In this document: piece after piece, positions 34,943 through 42,603 of the stretch
Position numbering within the stretch: the stretch's first letter is position 1
How the letters are laid out: each line of letters begins with the position of its first letter
Assembly (NCBI GenBank): GCA_938022205.1
Contig: CALIEB010000020.1
Location: forward strand, 1 to 51,581
Length of the DNA: 51,581 nt
From: an uncultured Anaerolineae bacterium
Lineage (GTDB): Bacteria > Chloroflexota > Anaerolineae > Aggregatilineales > Phototrophicaceae
Direction of reading: 5' to 3'
Notes under the pieces: model-generated
Told to the model about the DNA's origin: nothing
The model's input: the letters and a program-made list of their open reading frames with translations, nothing else
Database searches by the model: none
Made by a program: the position numbers and the translations under genes

Positions 34943-34972
34943 TTATGAACAGGTTTTGAACAGCTTTGAACA
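34943..34972 (+). repeat. DnaA-box-like cluster of three direct 9-mers
   Basis: TTATGAACA (34943-34951), TTTTGAACA (34954-34962) and CTTTGAACA (34964-34972) in the same orientation at 10-11 base spacing. The first is the closest to a DnaA consensus box. Confidence 0.85.
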
Positions 34973-35048
34973 ATTACCCCCCAAAGTTTTGCACAATTAA
35001 AATCGACTAAGTTGTAATACATGAGTTCGCTAATATAAAGTTAAACTT

Positions 35049-35102
35049 CTTTGAACAGGTTTTGAACAGGTTTTGAACAGGAACATTTGTTCTTGTTCAA
35101 AA
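35049..35102. repeat. Three direct 9-mers ending in a 32-base near-perfect palindrome
   Basis: CTTTGAACA, TTTTGAACA and TTTTGAACA start at 35049, 35060 and 35071, each 11 bases apart and joined by GG or GGT. The last is the left arm of an inverted repeat: arms 35071-35085 and 35088-35102 match at 14 of 15 bases around TT. It could hold facing protein dimers or extrude as a cruciform. Confidence 0.88.
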
Positions 35103-35157
35103 CTTTTTATCTCCCATTAAGGATTTAACCAGCGTATAACTTAATGTTTCTCGTTAT

Positions 35158-35191
35158 ATTTGGGATATATTGGTCAAATTTGGGATATATT
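35158..35191 (+). repeat. Two 14-base AT-rich direct repeats
   Basis: ATTTGGGATATATT occurs at 35158-35171 and again at 35178-35191, 20 bases apart, within the AT-rich flank of the 9-mer clusters. Repeated AT-rich 13-mers of this kind form the duplex-unwinding element in some origins. Confidence 0.85.
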
Positions 35192-35308
35192 AGAGTTTTG
35201 TTGTGGTGCGGATTAAATTTTTGATTTTTAGTTAAGATGTAATCGTTTGTTTTATTACGCGAGGGGGTAAACTTGTCTTAATGCTTTCTTAAGGGTTGAT
35301 GACGCGAC

Positions 35309-35704
35309 TTATTCGCGCATTTGCACCCGCGCCATAAAGCGTTCCGTGTCGACGATGTAGCGCACGTGCGTGCCTTCCCCTATCAGCTCACGGTCGTCCC
35401 AAGCCTGCACGTGAAACGTCACGCGCTTGCCCTCGACCGCCGTGACAGTCGCTTGCGCAACGACACTCTCGCCGATGGGCGTGGCGGAAAGGTGCTTGAC
35501 AGCAATTTCGATGCCGACGCTGGTGCGCTCCGCGCCCAGCAGGCTGTCGATGGCGTTAACCGCGGCAGCTTCCATCAGCGCAATCATGGCGGGCGTGGCA
35601 TAGACATACAGCGAGCCGCTGCCCATATAGTTTGCCGAGAGGGCTTCTGTGGCAATGGTGCGCGCGGTGCCGCTTAAACCAACGGTGATGAGATGGTCGA
35701 ACAT
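35309..35704 (-). CDS. Thioesterase, FlK-like hotdog fold
   Basis: Protein of 131 aa, single hotdog domain. YATPAMIALMEAAAVNAI and VKHLSATPIGESVVAQATV match the fluoroacetyl-CoA-thioesterase (FlK)-like group, whose catalytic Thr, Glu and His correspond to the Thr and Glu in TPAMIALME and the His in KHLS. It should hydrolyse a small acyl-CoA in the cytoplasm; the actual substrate is unknown. It is transcribed away from the Liv-type importer and acyl-CoA ligase region, and could recycle CoA from dead-end thioesters of the same pathway, which is inference. AAAGG lies about 10 bases before the ATG. Confidence 0.85.
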   Translation of the reverse strand: MFDHLITVGLSGTARTIATEALSANYMGSGSLYVYATPAMIALMEAAAVNAIDSLLGAERTSVGIEIAVKHLSATPIGESVVAQATVTAVEGKRVTFHVQAWDDRELIGEGTHVRYIVDTERFMARVQMRE

Positions 35705-35798
35705 AGTGCTATGTGCCTTTGCGTTTGCTGTTTATGCTTCACAGTTGCTTTATTATAAGACACAATATCGTGCAGCAGCACACATGAGGAGGCAAGGT

Positions 35799-36056
35799 AT
35801 GAACGAACAAACACTCAAACAGCTCACTGCCGTGCAGGCAGAACACGCCCAGTCGTTGATGGAGAAGGCACACGTTGTGGCGGTAGGCATCGGCTACGCG
35901 CAAGTCAACGGCAACTATACCGACACCCCCGCGCTGGTGGTCATGGTCGACGAAAAGCTGCCACCCGAAGCGTTGGAGGAGGCAGACCTGCTGCCGCGCG
36001 AGCTGGACGGCGTGCGCGTCGATGTCGTGGCGGTCGGCACGTTTAGCGCAGGGTAA
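35799..36056 (+). CDS. Small stand-alone protein resembling the N-terminal domain of Nal1-like trypsin-fold proteins
   Basis: Protein of 85 aa from the ATG at 35799, which has GAGGAGG and AAGG upstream. The core VVAVGIGYAQVNGNYTDTPA followed by LVVMVDEKLPPEAL and LLPRELDGVRVDVVAVG is the compact domain often found in front of trypsin-like or Nal1-like peptidases. Here it ends immediately after the domain and no peptidase follows. It may be an independent small fold or a remnant. The region up to the importer operon (36057-36273) is AT-rich and holds only promoter sequence. Confidence 0.7.
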   Translation: MNEQTLKQLTAVQAEHAQSLMEKAHVVAVGIGYAQVNGNYTDTPALVVMVDEKLPPEALEEADLLPRELDGVRVDVVAVGTFSAG

Positions 36057-36200
36057 GGCGGTGCAATTTCTTTGCATAATGTTCAATTAAACGAATATTA
36101 AATTAATTGATATCTTGATTATTTCATCAATGCGACATATTGTATTAACAATGTGCAAAAGTTTCGTGCAGTGTTTTCGTGTGTTTTTGCTGAAACGTTG

Positions 36201-36206
36201 TATACT
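36201..36206 (+). promoter_or_regulatory. Promoter -10 element (TATACT) for the Liv-type importer operon
   Basis: TATACT lies 68 bases before the binding-protein ATG in an AT-rich leader; no convincing -35. The leader also has a short inverted repeat, AGACAG (36212-36217) and CTGTCT (36233-36238). The 217 bases at 36057-36273 hold nothing else I can name. Confidence 0.45.
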
Positions 36207-36273
36207 TGATTAGACAGGCAGGTGCTATGGCTCTGTCTCTTGTTCGTTTGTTATAAGATAAGAGGAGTTTTTT

Positions 36274-37482
36274 ATGTTAAAGAAAGTGTTGCTCTTGTTC
36301 TCTATGTTGGTGCTGACGGTCGCGTTGACCGTCGCGCAAGACCCGCCCAAGCCGCTGAAGATTGGCTTTGTGGCTGACCAAACGGGCATTGGCTATCTGT
36401 TCGCCCAATCGCAGCTGGCTGGCTTGCAGATTGCCGTGTCGGAAATCAACGCGGCAGGGGGTATTCTCGGTCGCCCGATTGAATTTATCATCCGTGACGC
36501 GCAGCTTAAGCCGGACGTAGGTGCAACGATTGCCCGCCAGATGATTCTCGAAGACGGCGTGGAGCTGTTGCTAGGCCCCACGAGCAGCTCGGTGGCGTTG
36601 GCGTTGGCGGAAATCGCCAAAGAGTACAAAATTCCGCTCGCGCTGCACACCTCCAACACGGTGGCACTGACCACGACCAACTTCAACCCCTTCATCGTGC
36701 AGCTTGTGCCGCACACCACCATTGAGGCGCGTGCGGCTGCCCGCTACGCTGGCCAGCTCGACTACAAGACGTGGGGGACGATTGGTCCGGATTATTCGTT
36801 TGGGCGTGACTCCTTCAACGCCTTCCGACCCATGCTCGCTGAAATGAACCCCGAAGCCACCATTGTCAGCGAACAATGGCCCAAGCTGGCAGAACGCGAC
36901 CTCACGCCCTACATCAGCGCGCTGCAAGCCAACCCGCTTGATGCCATTTACAGCAACCTGTGGGGCGACCAATTCGTCACCTTTATGCAGCAAGCCGCCC
37001 CGCTCGGTCTGTTTGAGGACTCGCAGTTTGTCGGCTTGATGGACATGGACTTTATGAAGGCGATTGGTGCGGATTTGCCCGAAGGCTTGATTGGCTACTC
37101 GCGCGCGCCTTTCTACGGCATCGAGGGCGAGGCAATTAAGACCTTTGTCGAGAAGCACAAACGTCTGACGGCGGGGCAATATCCCTCTGACTGGGCGATC
37201 ATGATGTACGACGCAGTCTACGCGCTTAAGGCAGCGGTCGAGAAGGCTGGCACGACCGACGGCGAAGCGGTGGCGGCGGCGTTTGACGACCTCACCTTCA
37301 ACTCGCTGCGCGGTGAGCTGACCATCCGTGCTTGCGACCACATGGCGAACGTGGGCGAGTACGTCGGCAAGACGGCGTATGTTGACGAGTATCCGTTCCC
37401 GATTTTGGTGGATGTGGTGTACGTGCCTGCTGAAGACGTGTGGGACTCTTGCGAAGACATTGAGGCGATGCGCAACAAATAG
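36274..37482 (+). CDS. livK: Branched-chain amino acid-type ABC transporter substrate-binding protein
   Basis: Exported protein, 402 aa. Signal peptide at about 1-21 (LLLFSMLVLTVALTVA then Q); no lipobox cysteine, so it is soluble or held by the signal anchor. The Peripla_BP_6 family is clear: KIGFVADQTGIGYLFAQSQL, GLQIAVSEINAAGGILGRPI, LLGPTSSSVALALAEIAKEY. Family members bind amino acids, but many bind aromatic acids, amides or urea. The operon adds an acyl-CoA ligase and a benzoate-type permease, so an organic acid ligand is more likely than leucine. AGAGGAG precedes the ATG. A hairpin follows the gene at 37510-37539, typical of raised expression of the binding protein. Confidence 0.93.
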   Translation: MLKKVLLLFSMLVLTVALTVAQDPPKPLKIGFVADQTGIGYLFAQSQLAGLQIAVSEINAAGGILGRPIEFIIRDAQLKPDVGATIARQMILEDGVELLLGPTSSSVALALAEIAKEYKIPLALHTSNTVALTTTNFNPFIVQLVPHTTIEARAAARYAGQLDYKTWGTIGPDYSFGRDSFNAFRPMLAEMNPEATIVSEQWPKLAERDLTPYISALQANPLDAIYSNLWGDQFVTFMQQAAPLGLFEDSQFVGLMDMDFMKAIGADLPEGLIGYSRAPFYGIEGEAIKTFVEKHKRLTAGQYPSDWAIMMYDAVYALKAAVEKAGTTDGEAVAAAFDDLTFNSLRGELTIRACDHMANVGEYVGKTAYVDEYPFPILVDVVYVPAEDVWDSCEDIEAMRNK

Positions 37483-37509
37483 CGCGCGCTCATCTGTTTG
37501 GTGTTTTTT

Positions 37510-37539
37510 GCAGGGCATGGCATGCTGTCATGCCCTTGC
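37510..37539 (+). other. Hairpin between the binding-protein and first permease genes
   Basis: Arms AGGGCATG (37512-37519) and CATGCCCT (37529-37536) pair perfectly, with an extra GC pair outside. A T-run precedes rather than follows the stem, so it is better read as an mRNA-protecting or attenuating element than as a terminator. Confidence 0.55.
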
Positions 37540-37578
37540 GCATCCCCCACAACGTAAACCAGCGAAAAGGATAGGCAA

Positions 37579-38469
37579 ATGCCGCAGATACCGATTGAAA
37601 GCGTGCTAATTCAGGTGTTAAACGGCTTGTCCTCTGGCATGATTTTCTTCATCGTTGCTTCAGGCTTGTCGTTAATTTTTGGGGTCATGCGCGTGATTAA
37701 CTTCGCGCATGGCAGCTTGTACATGTTGGGCGCGTTTCTCGCCACCGCTGTCGGCGCGTGGGTCGCCGAAAAAAATCTTGGTTTTTTTGTCGCGCTGTTG
37801 ATTGCGCCGCTGGTCGTGGCGTTCGTCGGCGTGGTCTTAGAATTCACCCTTTTTAAGCGCATCTATAATAAAGAACACCTTCTGCAACTGTTGCTGACCT
37901 ATGGGCTGACGCTTATCCTCGCCGATGTGGTGCGCATCATCTGGGGCGGCGAGATCTTGCGCTTGTCGCTGCCGGAATTCTTGGCAGGCGCAACGCGCAT
38001 CATGGGGCGGCGCGTGGCAAACTATAATCTCGCGTTACTGGTGGTGGGTCCGCTCATTGCCTTCGGGCTGTGGTTCTTGCTGCAGCGCACGCGCTGGGGG
38101 CGCATCATCCGCGCCTCTGTCGCCAACCCCGAGATTGTCAGCGCGCTGGGTATCAACACGCAGTGGGTGTTTACCGGCGTGTTCGCGCTGGGCTGCTGGC
38201 TGGCGGGCTTGGGCGGCATGCTGATTTCTGGGCGCGCGTCGGTGTCGCTGGGCATGGACGTGGAGATTATCGTGCAGGCCTTCGCGGTCGTCGTCATCGG
38301 CGGCTTGGGCAGCTTTACCGGCGCGCTGGTTGGCTCGGTCATCATCGGCGTGACGGTAGCGATTGGCACGCTCTACGCGCCTAGCACCGCGCAAATCATC
38401 CCCTTCGCCATCATGGCGTTGGTACTTATCCTGCGCCCCTGGGGCTTATTCGGTAAGCCCGAACGCTAA
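37579..38469 (+). CDS. livH: ABC transporter permease, LivH type
   Basis: Inner-membrane permease of 296 aa. LivH hallmarks: VLNGLSSGMIFFIVASGLSL IFGVMRVINFAHGSLYMLGA at the N-terminus, EIVSALGINTQWVFTGVFAL near the coupling loop and GSFTGALVGSVIIGVTVAIG at the C-terminus. About eight membrane segments. AAAGGA precedes the ATG. With LivM it forms the channel; LivG and LivF are the ATPases. The amino-acid-type family also serves urea and aromatic acid uptake. Confidence 0.93.
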   Translation: MPQIPIESVLIQVLNGLSSGMIFFIVASGLSLIFGVMRVINFAHGSLYMLGAFLATAVGAWVAEKNLGFFVALLIAPLVVAFVGVVLEFTLFKRIYNKEHLLQLLLTYGLTLILADVVRIIWGGEILRLSLPEFLAGATRIMGRRVANYNLALLVVGPLIAFGLWFLLQRTRWGRIIRASVANPEIVSALGINTQWVFTGVFALGCWLAGLGGMLISGRASVSLGMDVEIIVQAFAVVVIGGLGSFTGALVGSVIIGVTVAIGTLYAPSTAQIIPFAIMALVLILRPWGLFGKPER

Positions 38470-38486
38470 CCAAAGGAGAGAACGCG

Positions 38487-39446
38487 ATGCGACAACTTTG
38501 GCAACGATGGCAAGCCTTGCCTGCTGTCCTACAAACGCTGGTGTTTGCGCTGGTGTTTGCGCTGCTGGGCTTGGGCATGACTGACTTCCAGCTCTCACTC
38601 GTCAGCGAGATGCTAATCGCGGCGTTGTTCGCCCTCTCACTCAACCTGATTATGGGCTACGGCGGCATGGTTCACTTCGGACACGCCGCGTTCTATGGGC
38701 TGGGCGGCTACACGGTAGCCATTCTCACGCTGCGCTACGGCGTGCCGACTTGGCTGGCGATGGGGCTTGCACCCTTTGTGGCGGCACTTGGTGCGGTCAT
38801 CATCGGCTGGTTTTGCGTGCGCCGCGTGCGCCTGTATTTCTCTATTCTGACGCTGGCGTTCGGGCAGCTGCTGTACACGGTGGTCTTTCAAGCCGCTGAT
38901 TTCACTGGTGGCGACAACGGCTTGCTCGGCATCCCCAAGCTGCCCTTTATCAACAGCGAGGCAGACTTTTACTACTTTACGCTGGTTGTGTTCTTCGTGT
39001 GCTTCTTCGTCATCCGCTTGCTGGTTAACTCGCCGTTTGTGCTGGTGCTGCGCGCCACGCGCGAGAACGCCGAGCGCGCCCAGTTCGTCGGCGTGAACGT
39101 GCGCCGCCATCAGTTGATTGTCTTCGTGATTGGCGCGTTCTTTGCCGGCGTGTCCGGCGCGATGATTGCCGAACACAACAGCCTTGTGGCGGTGGACATG
39201 TTCTTCTGGGCGACCTCGTCGGAGCCAATTCTGGGCAGCTTGCTGGGCGGCATGTACTCGCTAGTGGGTCCCGCCATCGGCGGCGCGCTACTCATTTACT
39301 TAGAGGTGACCATCACGCGCTTCACGCTTTATTGGCCGCTCGTGTTGGGCATTTTGACCGTGTTTATCGTCTTGGTCGCGCCTTCGGGCTTGGTGGGCTT
39401 GGTGCGCCGCTGGCTCGGGCAATCGGTGGCGGAGGACAGCGCATGA
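38487..39446 (+). CDS. livM: ABC transporter permease, LivM type
   Basis: Protein of 319 aa. LivM signature SEMLIAALFALSLNLIMGYG GMVHFGHAAFYGLGGYTVAI and later GDNGLLGIP are clear, with about nine or ten membrane segments. AAAGGAGAG lies before the ATG, 17 bases after the LivH stop. Its stop TGA overlaps the LivG start (ATGA at 39443-39446). No extra ATPase domain is fused, unlike some LivM-LivG fusions. Confidence 0.93.
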   Translation: MRQLWQRWQALPAVLQTLVFALVFALLGLGMTDFQLSLVSEMLIAALFALSLNLIMGYGGMVHFGHAAFYGLGGYTVAILTLRYGVPTWLAMGLAPFVAALGAVIIGWFCVRRVRLYFSILTLAFGQLLYTVVFQAADFTGGDNGLLGIPKLPFINSEADFYYFTLVVFFVCFFVIRLLVNSPFVLVLRATRENAERAQFVGVNVRRHQLIVFVIGAFFAGVSGAMIAEHNSLVAVDMFFWATSSEPILGSLLGGMYSLVGPAIGGALLIYLEVTITRFTLYWPLVLGILTVFIVLVAPSGLVGLVRRWLGQSVAEDSA

Positions 39447-40204
39447 ACGTGTTGGACGTGCAGAACATTTACAAGGCATTTGGCGGCTTGCAAGCTACCA
39501 ACAACGTGTCGCTGACCGTCGCCAAAGGCGAAATCGTCGCCGTAATTGGTCCTAACGGCGCGGGCAAATCGACCATTTTCAACCAAATTTCCGGCTACTT
39601 TGCGCCTGACGAGGGCAAAATCCTCTTTGAGGGCAGGAACATCATCGGGCTGCCGCCGCAAGAGATTGTGCGGCTAGGGATTGGACGCTCGTTCCAGCGT
39701 TCAAATATCTTCCCGCGCCTGACCACCTTCGAGAACGTGCAAACCGCCGTGTTGAGCTACGAGAACAAGGCACTGCACTTCTTCCGCCCCACGCGCAGCT
39801 ACAACGAGGTGAACGCGCGCGTGCAAGAAATCCTTGAGGCGATTGGGCTGCAAGACAGTGCCAGCCAGCTGGCGGGCAAGCTCTCGTTGGGCGACCAGAA
39901 ACGCCTTGAGATTGGGCTGGCGTTATCAATGCGCCCCAAGATGATGCTGCTTGACGAGCCGACGGCGGGCATGTCGCCCGAAGAGACGGTGGCGACCGTG
40001 CAGCTGGTGGAGCATCTGGCGCATCAATACGGGATGAGCTTGCTCTTCACCGAACACGACATGAGCGTGGTCTTTGGCATTTCGCAGCGCATCTACGTGC
40101 TGCATCAAGGGCAAATTATCGCCGAAGGCAAGCCGCAAGACATCTCGAAAAATCCTGAAGTACAGCGCGTCTATCTTGGCGATGACGTGCCGCACCAGCC
40201 ATAA
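39443..40204 (+). CDS. livG: ABC transporter ATP-binding protein, LivG type
   Basis: Protein of 253 aa from the ATG overlapping the LivM stop; a longer in-frame ATG at 39332 lies inside LivM and is rejected. Walker A is GPNGAGKST, the signature is LSLGDQ, Walker B MMLLDEPTAGMSPEE, and the switch histidine is in FTEHDMSVVF. LSLGDQ in place of LSGGQ is a feature of some LivG proteins, and the long insert between Walker A and the signature is also LivG-like. It drives transport with LivF. Confidence 0.92.
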   Translation: MNVLDVQNIYKAFGGLQATNNVSLTVAKGEIVAVIGPNGAGKSTIFNQISGYFAPDEGKILFEGRNIIGLPPQEIVRLGIGRSFQRSNIFPRLTTFENVQTAVLSYENKALHFFRPTRSYNEVNARVQEILEAIGLQDSASQLAGKLSLGDQKRLEIGLALSMRPKMMLLDEPTAGMSPEETVATVQLVEHLAHQYGMSLLFTEHDMSVVFGISQRIYVLHQGQIIAEGKPQDISKNPEVQRVYLGDDVPHQP

Positions 40205-40215
40205 AGGGGGCAGCC

Positions 40216-40923
40216 ATGTTGTTACAAGTGCGTGACATTCACACTTACTATGGCTTGAGCCATATCTTGTTTGGCGTGTCGCTGGAAGTGGACAAGGGCG
40301 AGTGCGTTTGTCTGGTCGGGCGCAACGGCGCGGGCAAGACGACCACACTCAAGAGCATCATCGGGCTTGCGCCGCCCAAGCGCGGCGTTGTGGCGTGGCG
40401 TGGGCAGCCCATCAACGGGCGCGCTCCCCATTGGATTGCCCAGCAGGGCATTGGCTTCGTGCCGGAGGAGCGCGCCATCTTCCCCAACCTCACCGTGTGG
40501 GAGAACCTCGACGTGGCGCGCAAGCCGTCCACAACCGGCGAAGTGCGCTGGACGGTGGAGCGCATCTACGACCTTTTCCCGCGCTTGAAAGAGCGCAGCA
40601 ACCAGCTCGGCGGCACGCTTAGCGGCGGCGAACAGCAGATGCTCACCATCGCCCGCACGCTCATGGGCAACCCCGAGCTTGTCCTGTTGGACGAACCTTC
40701 CGAAGGGCTCGCGCCGCTGATTGTCGAGCTGATTGGCGAGCTGGTGGCGCAAATCAAGGCGGAAGGCATGACAATTTTGCTGTCCGAACAGAACTTACGT
40801 TTTGCGCTGCGGCTTTCCGAGCGCGCCTATATCATCGATGACGGCAAAATCCAGTTCAGCGGCACGACGCAAGAGCTGCAAAACAACCCCGAACTTGTGG
40901 AAAAATACCTTGCAGTGCATTAA
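40216..40923 (+). CDS. livF: ABC transporter ATP-binding protein, LivF type
   Basis: Protein of 235 aa, short as usual for LivF. DIHTYYGLSHILFGVSLEVD is the typical start, with Walker A GRNGAGKTT, then PEERAIFPNLTVWENLD (the LivF ERAIFPxLTV motif), signature LSGGEQQM, Walker B LVLLDEPSEGLAP. AAGGGGG precedes the ATG 11 bases after LivG. It completes the importer. Confidence 0.93.
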   Translation: MLLQVRDIHTYYGLSHILFGVSLEVDKGECVCLVGRNGAGKTTTLKSIIGLAPPKRGVVAWRGQPINGRAPHWIAQQGIGFVPEERAIFPNLTVWENLDVARKPSTTGEVRWTVERIYDLFPRLKERSNQLGGTLSGGEQQMLTIARTLMGNPELVLLDEPSEGLAPLIVELIGELVAQIKAEGMTILLSEQNLRFALRLSERAYIIDDGKIQFSGTTQELQNNPELVEKYLAVH

Positions 40924-40946
40924 TTTCTAAAGGACAAGCGCATGCT

Positions 40947-42464
40947 ATGATGAAAATCAACCAGTTAATCAGCTACCACGCGCGTTATCGCCCGAACCAC
41001 ACAGCGGTTGTTTTCCAAGACCAGCGATTGAGCTACGCCCAGTTTAACGCCCGTGTCAACCGCGTGGCGCGCGCGCTGCTGGCGTTAGGCTTGCAAAAGG
41101 GTGACAAGTTCGCCACGATTTTGCCCAACTGCCTTGAGCTTGTTGAGCTGTATTGGGCGGCGGCGGCTTCGGGCTTGGTGATTGTGCCGACCAGCCCGCT
41201 GCTGCGTGGGCAAGGACTAACGCGCCTGCTGAACGACTCTGACAGCGCGGCGGTCATCGTCGACCAAGCCTTTGCGCCCATCTTGGACGAGCTGCGCGGC
41301 GAGCTGCCGCAGGTCAAGCACTATCTCATCACCGACGCGCCGGATTATCCCGGTTACGCCGATTATCACGCGCTGGCGGCGGCGCAGCCTGAGGACAACC
41401 TTGAGGTGGAAGTGTCGCCCGACGATGTCTACAACATCATGTACAGCAGCGGCACGACGGGGCTGCCTAAAGGCATCATCCACACGCACGCCATTCGTGC
41501 GAGCTACGCCACGCTCTTCGCCAACGCCTACCGCATCACGCCCGAAAGCATCATCCTGCACACGGGCGCGATTATCTTCAACGGGGCGATGCTGACGTTT
41601 ATGCCCGCCTTCTATCTGGGCGCGACCTACATTCTTCACCCTTACTTTGACCCCGCCAAGCTCATTGAGACGGTGGAAAAAGAGCGCGTGACCCACATCA
41701 AGATGGTGCCGTCGCAGATTATCGGCATGCTCAACAGCCCGGCGTTTGACCCACAGCGGCTGCAGTCGCTGCAGATGGTCGGCTCGGTGGGCGCGCCGCT
41801 GCACCGCGCCTACAAGGAACGCCTGCACGCCGCGCTGCCGCATCGCTTCTATGAGCTGTACGGGCTGACCGAAGGCGGCGTGTTGACCATCCTCGACAAG
41901 AACGACTACGTTGACAAGATGGACAGCGTCGGCACGCCCATCCGCTTCAGCGAGCTGCGCGTGGTCGACGTGCAGGGCAAGCCGCTGCCGCCCAACCAAG
42001 TCGGTGAAATTATCGGGCGCAGCCCGCTCATGATGCCTTCCTACTACAAACGCCCGGACATGACCGCCGAGACGATACGCGACGGCTGGATGTACAGCGG
42101 CGACTTGGGCTACTTGGACGAGGACGGCTTCTTGTACTTGGTCGACCGCAAGAAGGACATGATTATCAGCGGTGGCGTGAACGTCTACCCGCGCGACATT
42201 GAAGAGATTATCGTCAAGCATCCCGACGTGCGTGAGGTGGCGGTGTTCGGCATTCCCGACGAAAAATGGGGCGAAACGCCGGTAGCGGCGGTCATTCTCC
42301 AGCCCGGTGCCACTATCACCGCCAACGAGCTGCGCGATTGGATCAACGAGCGGGTGGAGGCGCGCTTCCAGCGCGTCAGCCGTGTGATTGTGCGCGAGGA
42401 CTTCCCACGCAGCGCGGCGGGCAAGACGCTCAAGCGCGTCATGCGTGATGAGCTGAGCAGCTAA
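40947..42464 (+). CDS. Acyl-CoA ligase (AMP-binding family)
   Basis: Protein of 505 aa, ANL superfamily. The AMP motif is YNIMYSSGTTGLPKGIIHTH, the YGLTE motif is ELYGLTEGGV, the hinge is YSGDLGYLDEDGFLYLVDRK KDMIISGGVNVYPRDIEEI, and the catalytic Lys is in SAAGKTLKRVMRDEL at the C-terminus. It should activate a carboxylic acid to its CoA thioester with ATP. Its place directly after livF, with BenE following, suggests the acid imported by this system, perhaps aromatic or medium-chain; specificity cannot be read safely. AAAGGA lies upstream, 12 bases before the ATG. Confidence 0.9.
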   Translation: MMKINQLISYHARYRPNHTAVVFQDQRLSYAQFNARVNRVARALLALGLQKGDKFATILPNCLELVELYWAAAASGLVIVPTSPLLRGQGLTRLLNDSDSAAVIVDQAFAPILDELRGELPQVKHYLITDAPDYPGYADYHALAAAQPEDNLEVEVSPDDVYNIMYSSGTTGLPKGIIHTHAIRASYATLFANAYRITPESIILHTGAIIFNGAMLTFMPAFYLGATYILHPYFDPAKLIETVEKERVTHIKMVPSQIIGMLNSPAFDPQRLQSLQMVGSVGAPLHRAYKERLHAALPHRFYELYGLTEGGVLTILDKNDYVDKMDSVGTPIRFSELRVVDVQGKPLPPNQVGEIIGRSPLMMPSYYKRPDMTAETIRDGWMYSGDLGYLDEDGFLYLVDRKKDMIISGGVNVYPRDIEEIIVKHPDVREVAVFGIPDEKWGETPVAAVILQPGATITANELRDWINERVEARFQRVSRVIVREDFPRSAAGKTLKRVMRDELSS

Positions 42465-42603
42465 CCTTTTACCGCCAGCCTAAGGCACGGCAGCCGCGCC
42501 CTGTGACTTGTTGCGTGGTCTGCATGGCGATAGACAGCGCGCCGCGAAAGCCTTACGCTTAAGCACGTCTTTATTGGCTGTTTCTCGCAAAAGGCGTGTG
42601 AAG

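Larger units (their letters stand above)
34684..35308. other. Candidate replication origin: AT-rich region with ten DnaA-box-like 9-mers
   Basis: This 625-base stretch has no gene and is strikingly AT-rich: the lines at 34861 and 35161 each have 19 G/C in 60. It holds ten copies of a 9-mer of the form NTTTGAACA or TTATGAACA. Forward copies end at 34951, 34962, 34972, 35057, 35068 and 35079; reverse copies are at 34750-34758, 34810-34818, 34819-34827 and 35094-35102. Within each cluster the spacing is 9-11 bases. DnaA boxes have the form TTATNCACA or TTATCAACA, so these differ by one or two bases. Next to the pair at 34810-34827, on the minus strand, come GCCCC and CTACTA repeats, then TTATATAAAG, as in box/GC/DnaA-trio unwinding sites. 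No dnaA, dnaN or parA gene is in view. An alternative is an array of operators. Confidence 0.5.

Noticed and set aside
34684..35308. Canonical TTATCCACA DnaA boxes or a dnaA-linked origin
   Set aside because: No perfect TTATCCACA or its complement is present and no dnaA, dnaN or gyr gene flanks the region, so the origin call rests on divergent boxes only.
41217..42221. Long open frame on the strand opposite the acyl-CoA ligase
   Set aside because: It lies entirely inside a convincing ligase gene, is His/Arg/Val-rich without any domain, and is a typical GC-rich shadow. Similar frames at 9523-10410 (minus) and 18958-19935 (plus) were dropped for the same reason.
42465..42603. Small RNA or riboswitch before BenE
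   Set aside because: Only short stems with no known riboswitch core were seen.
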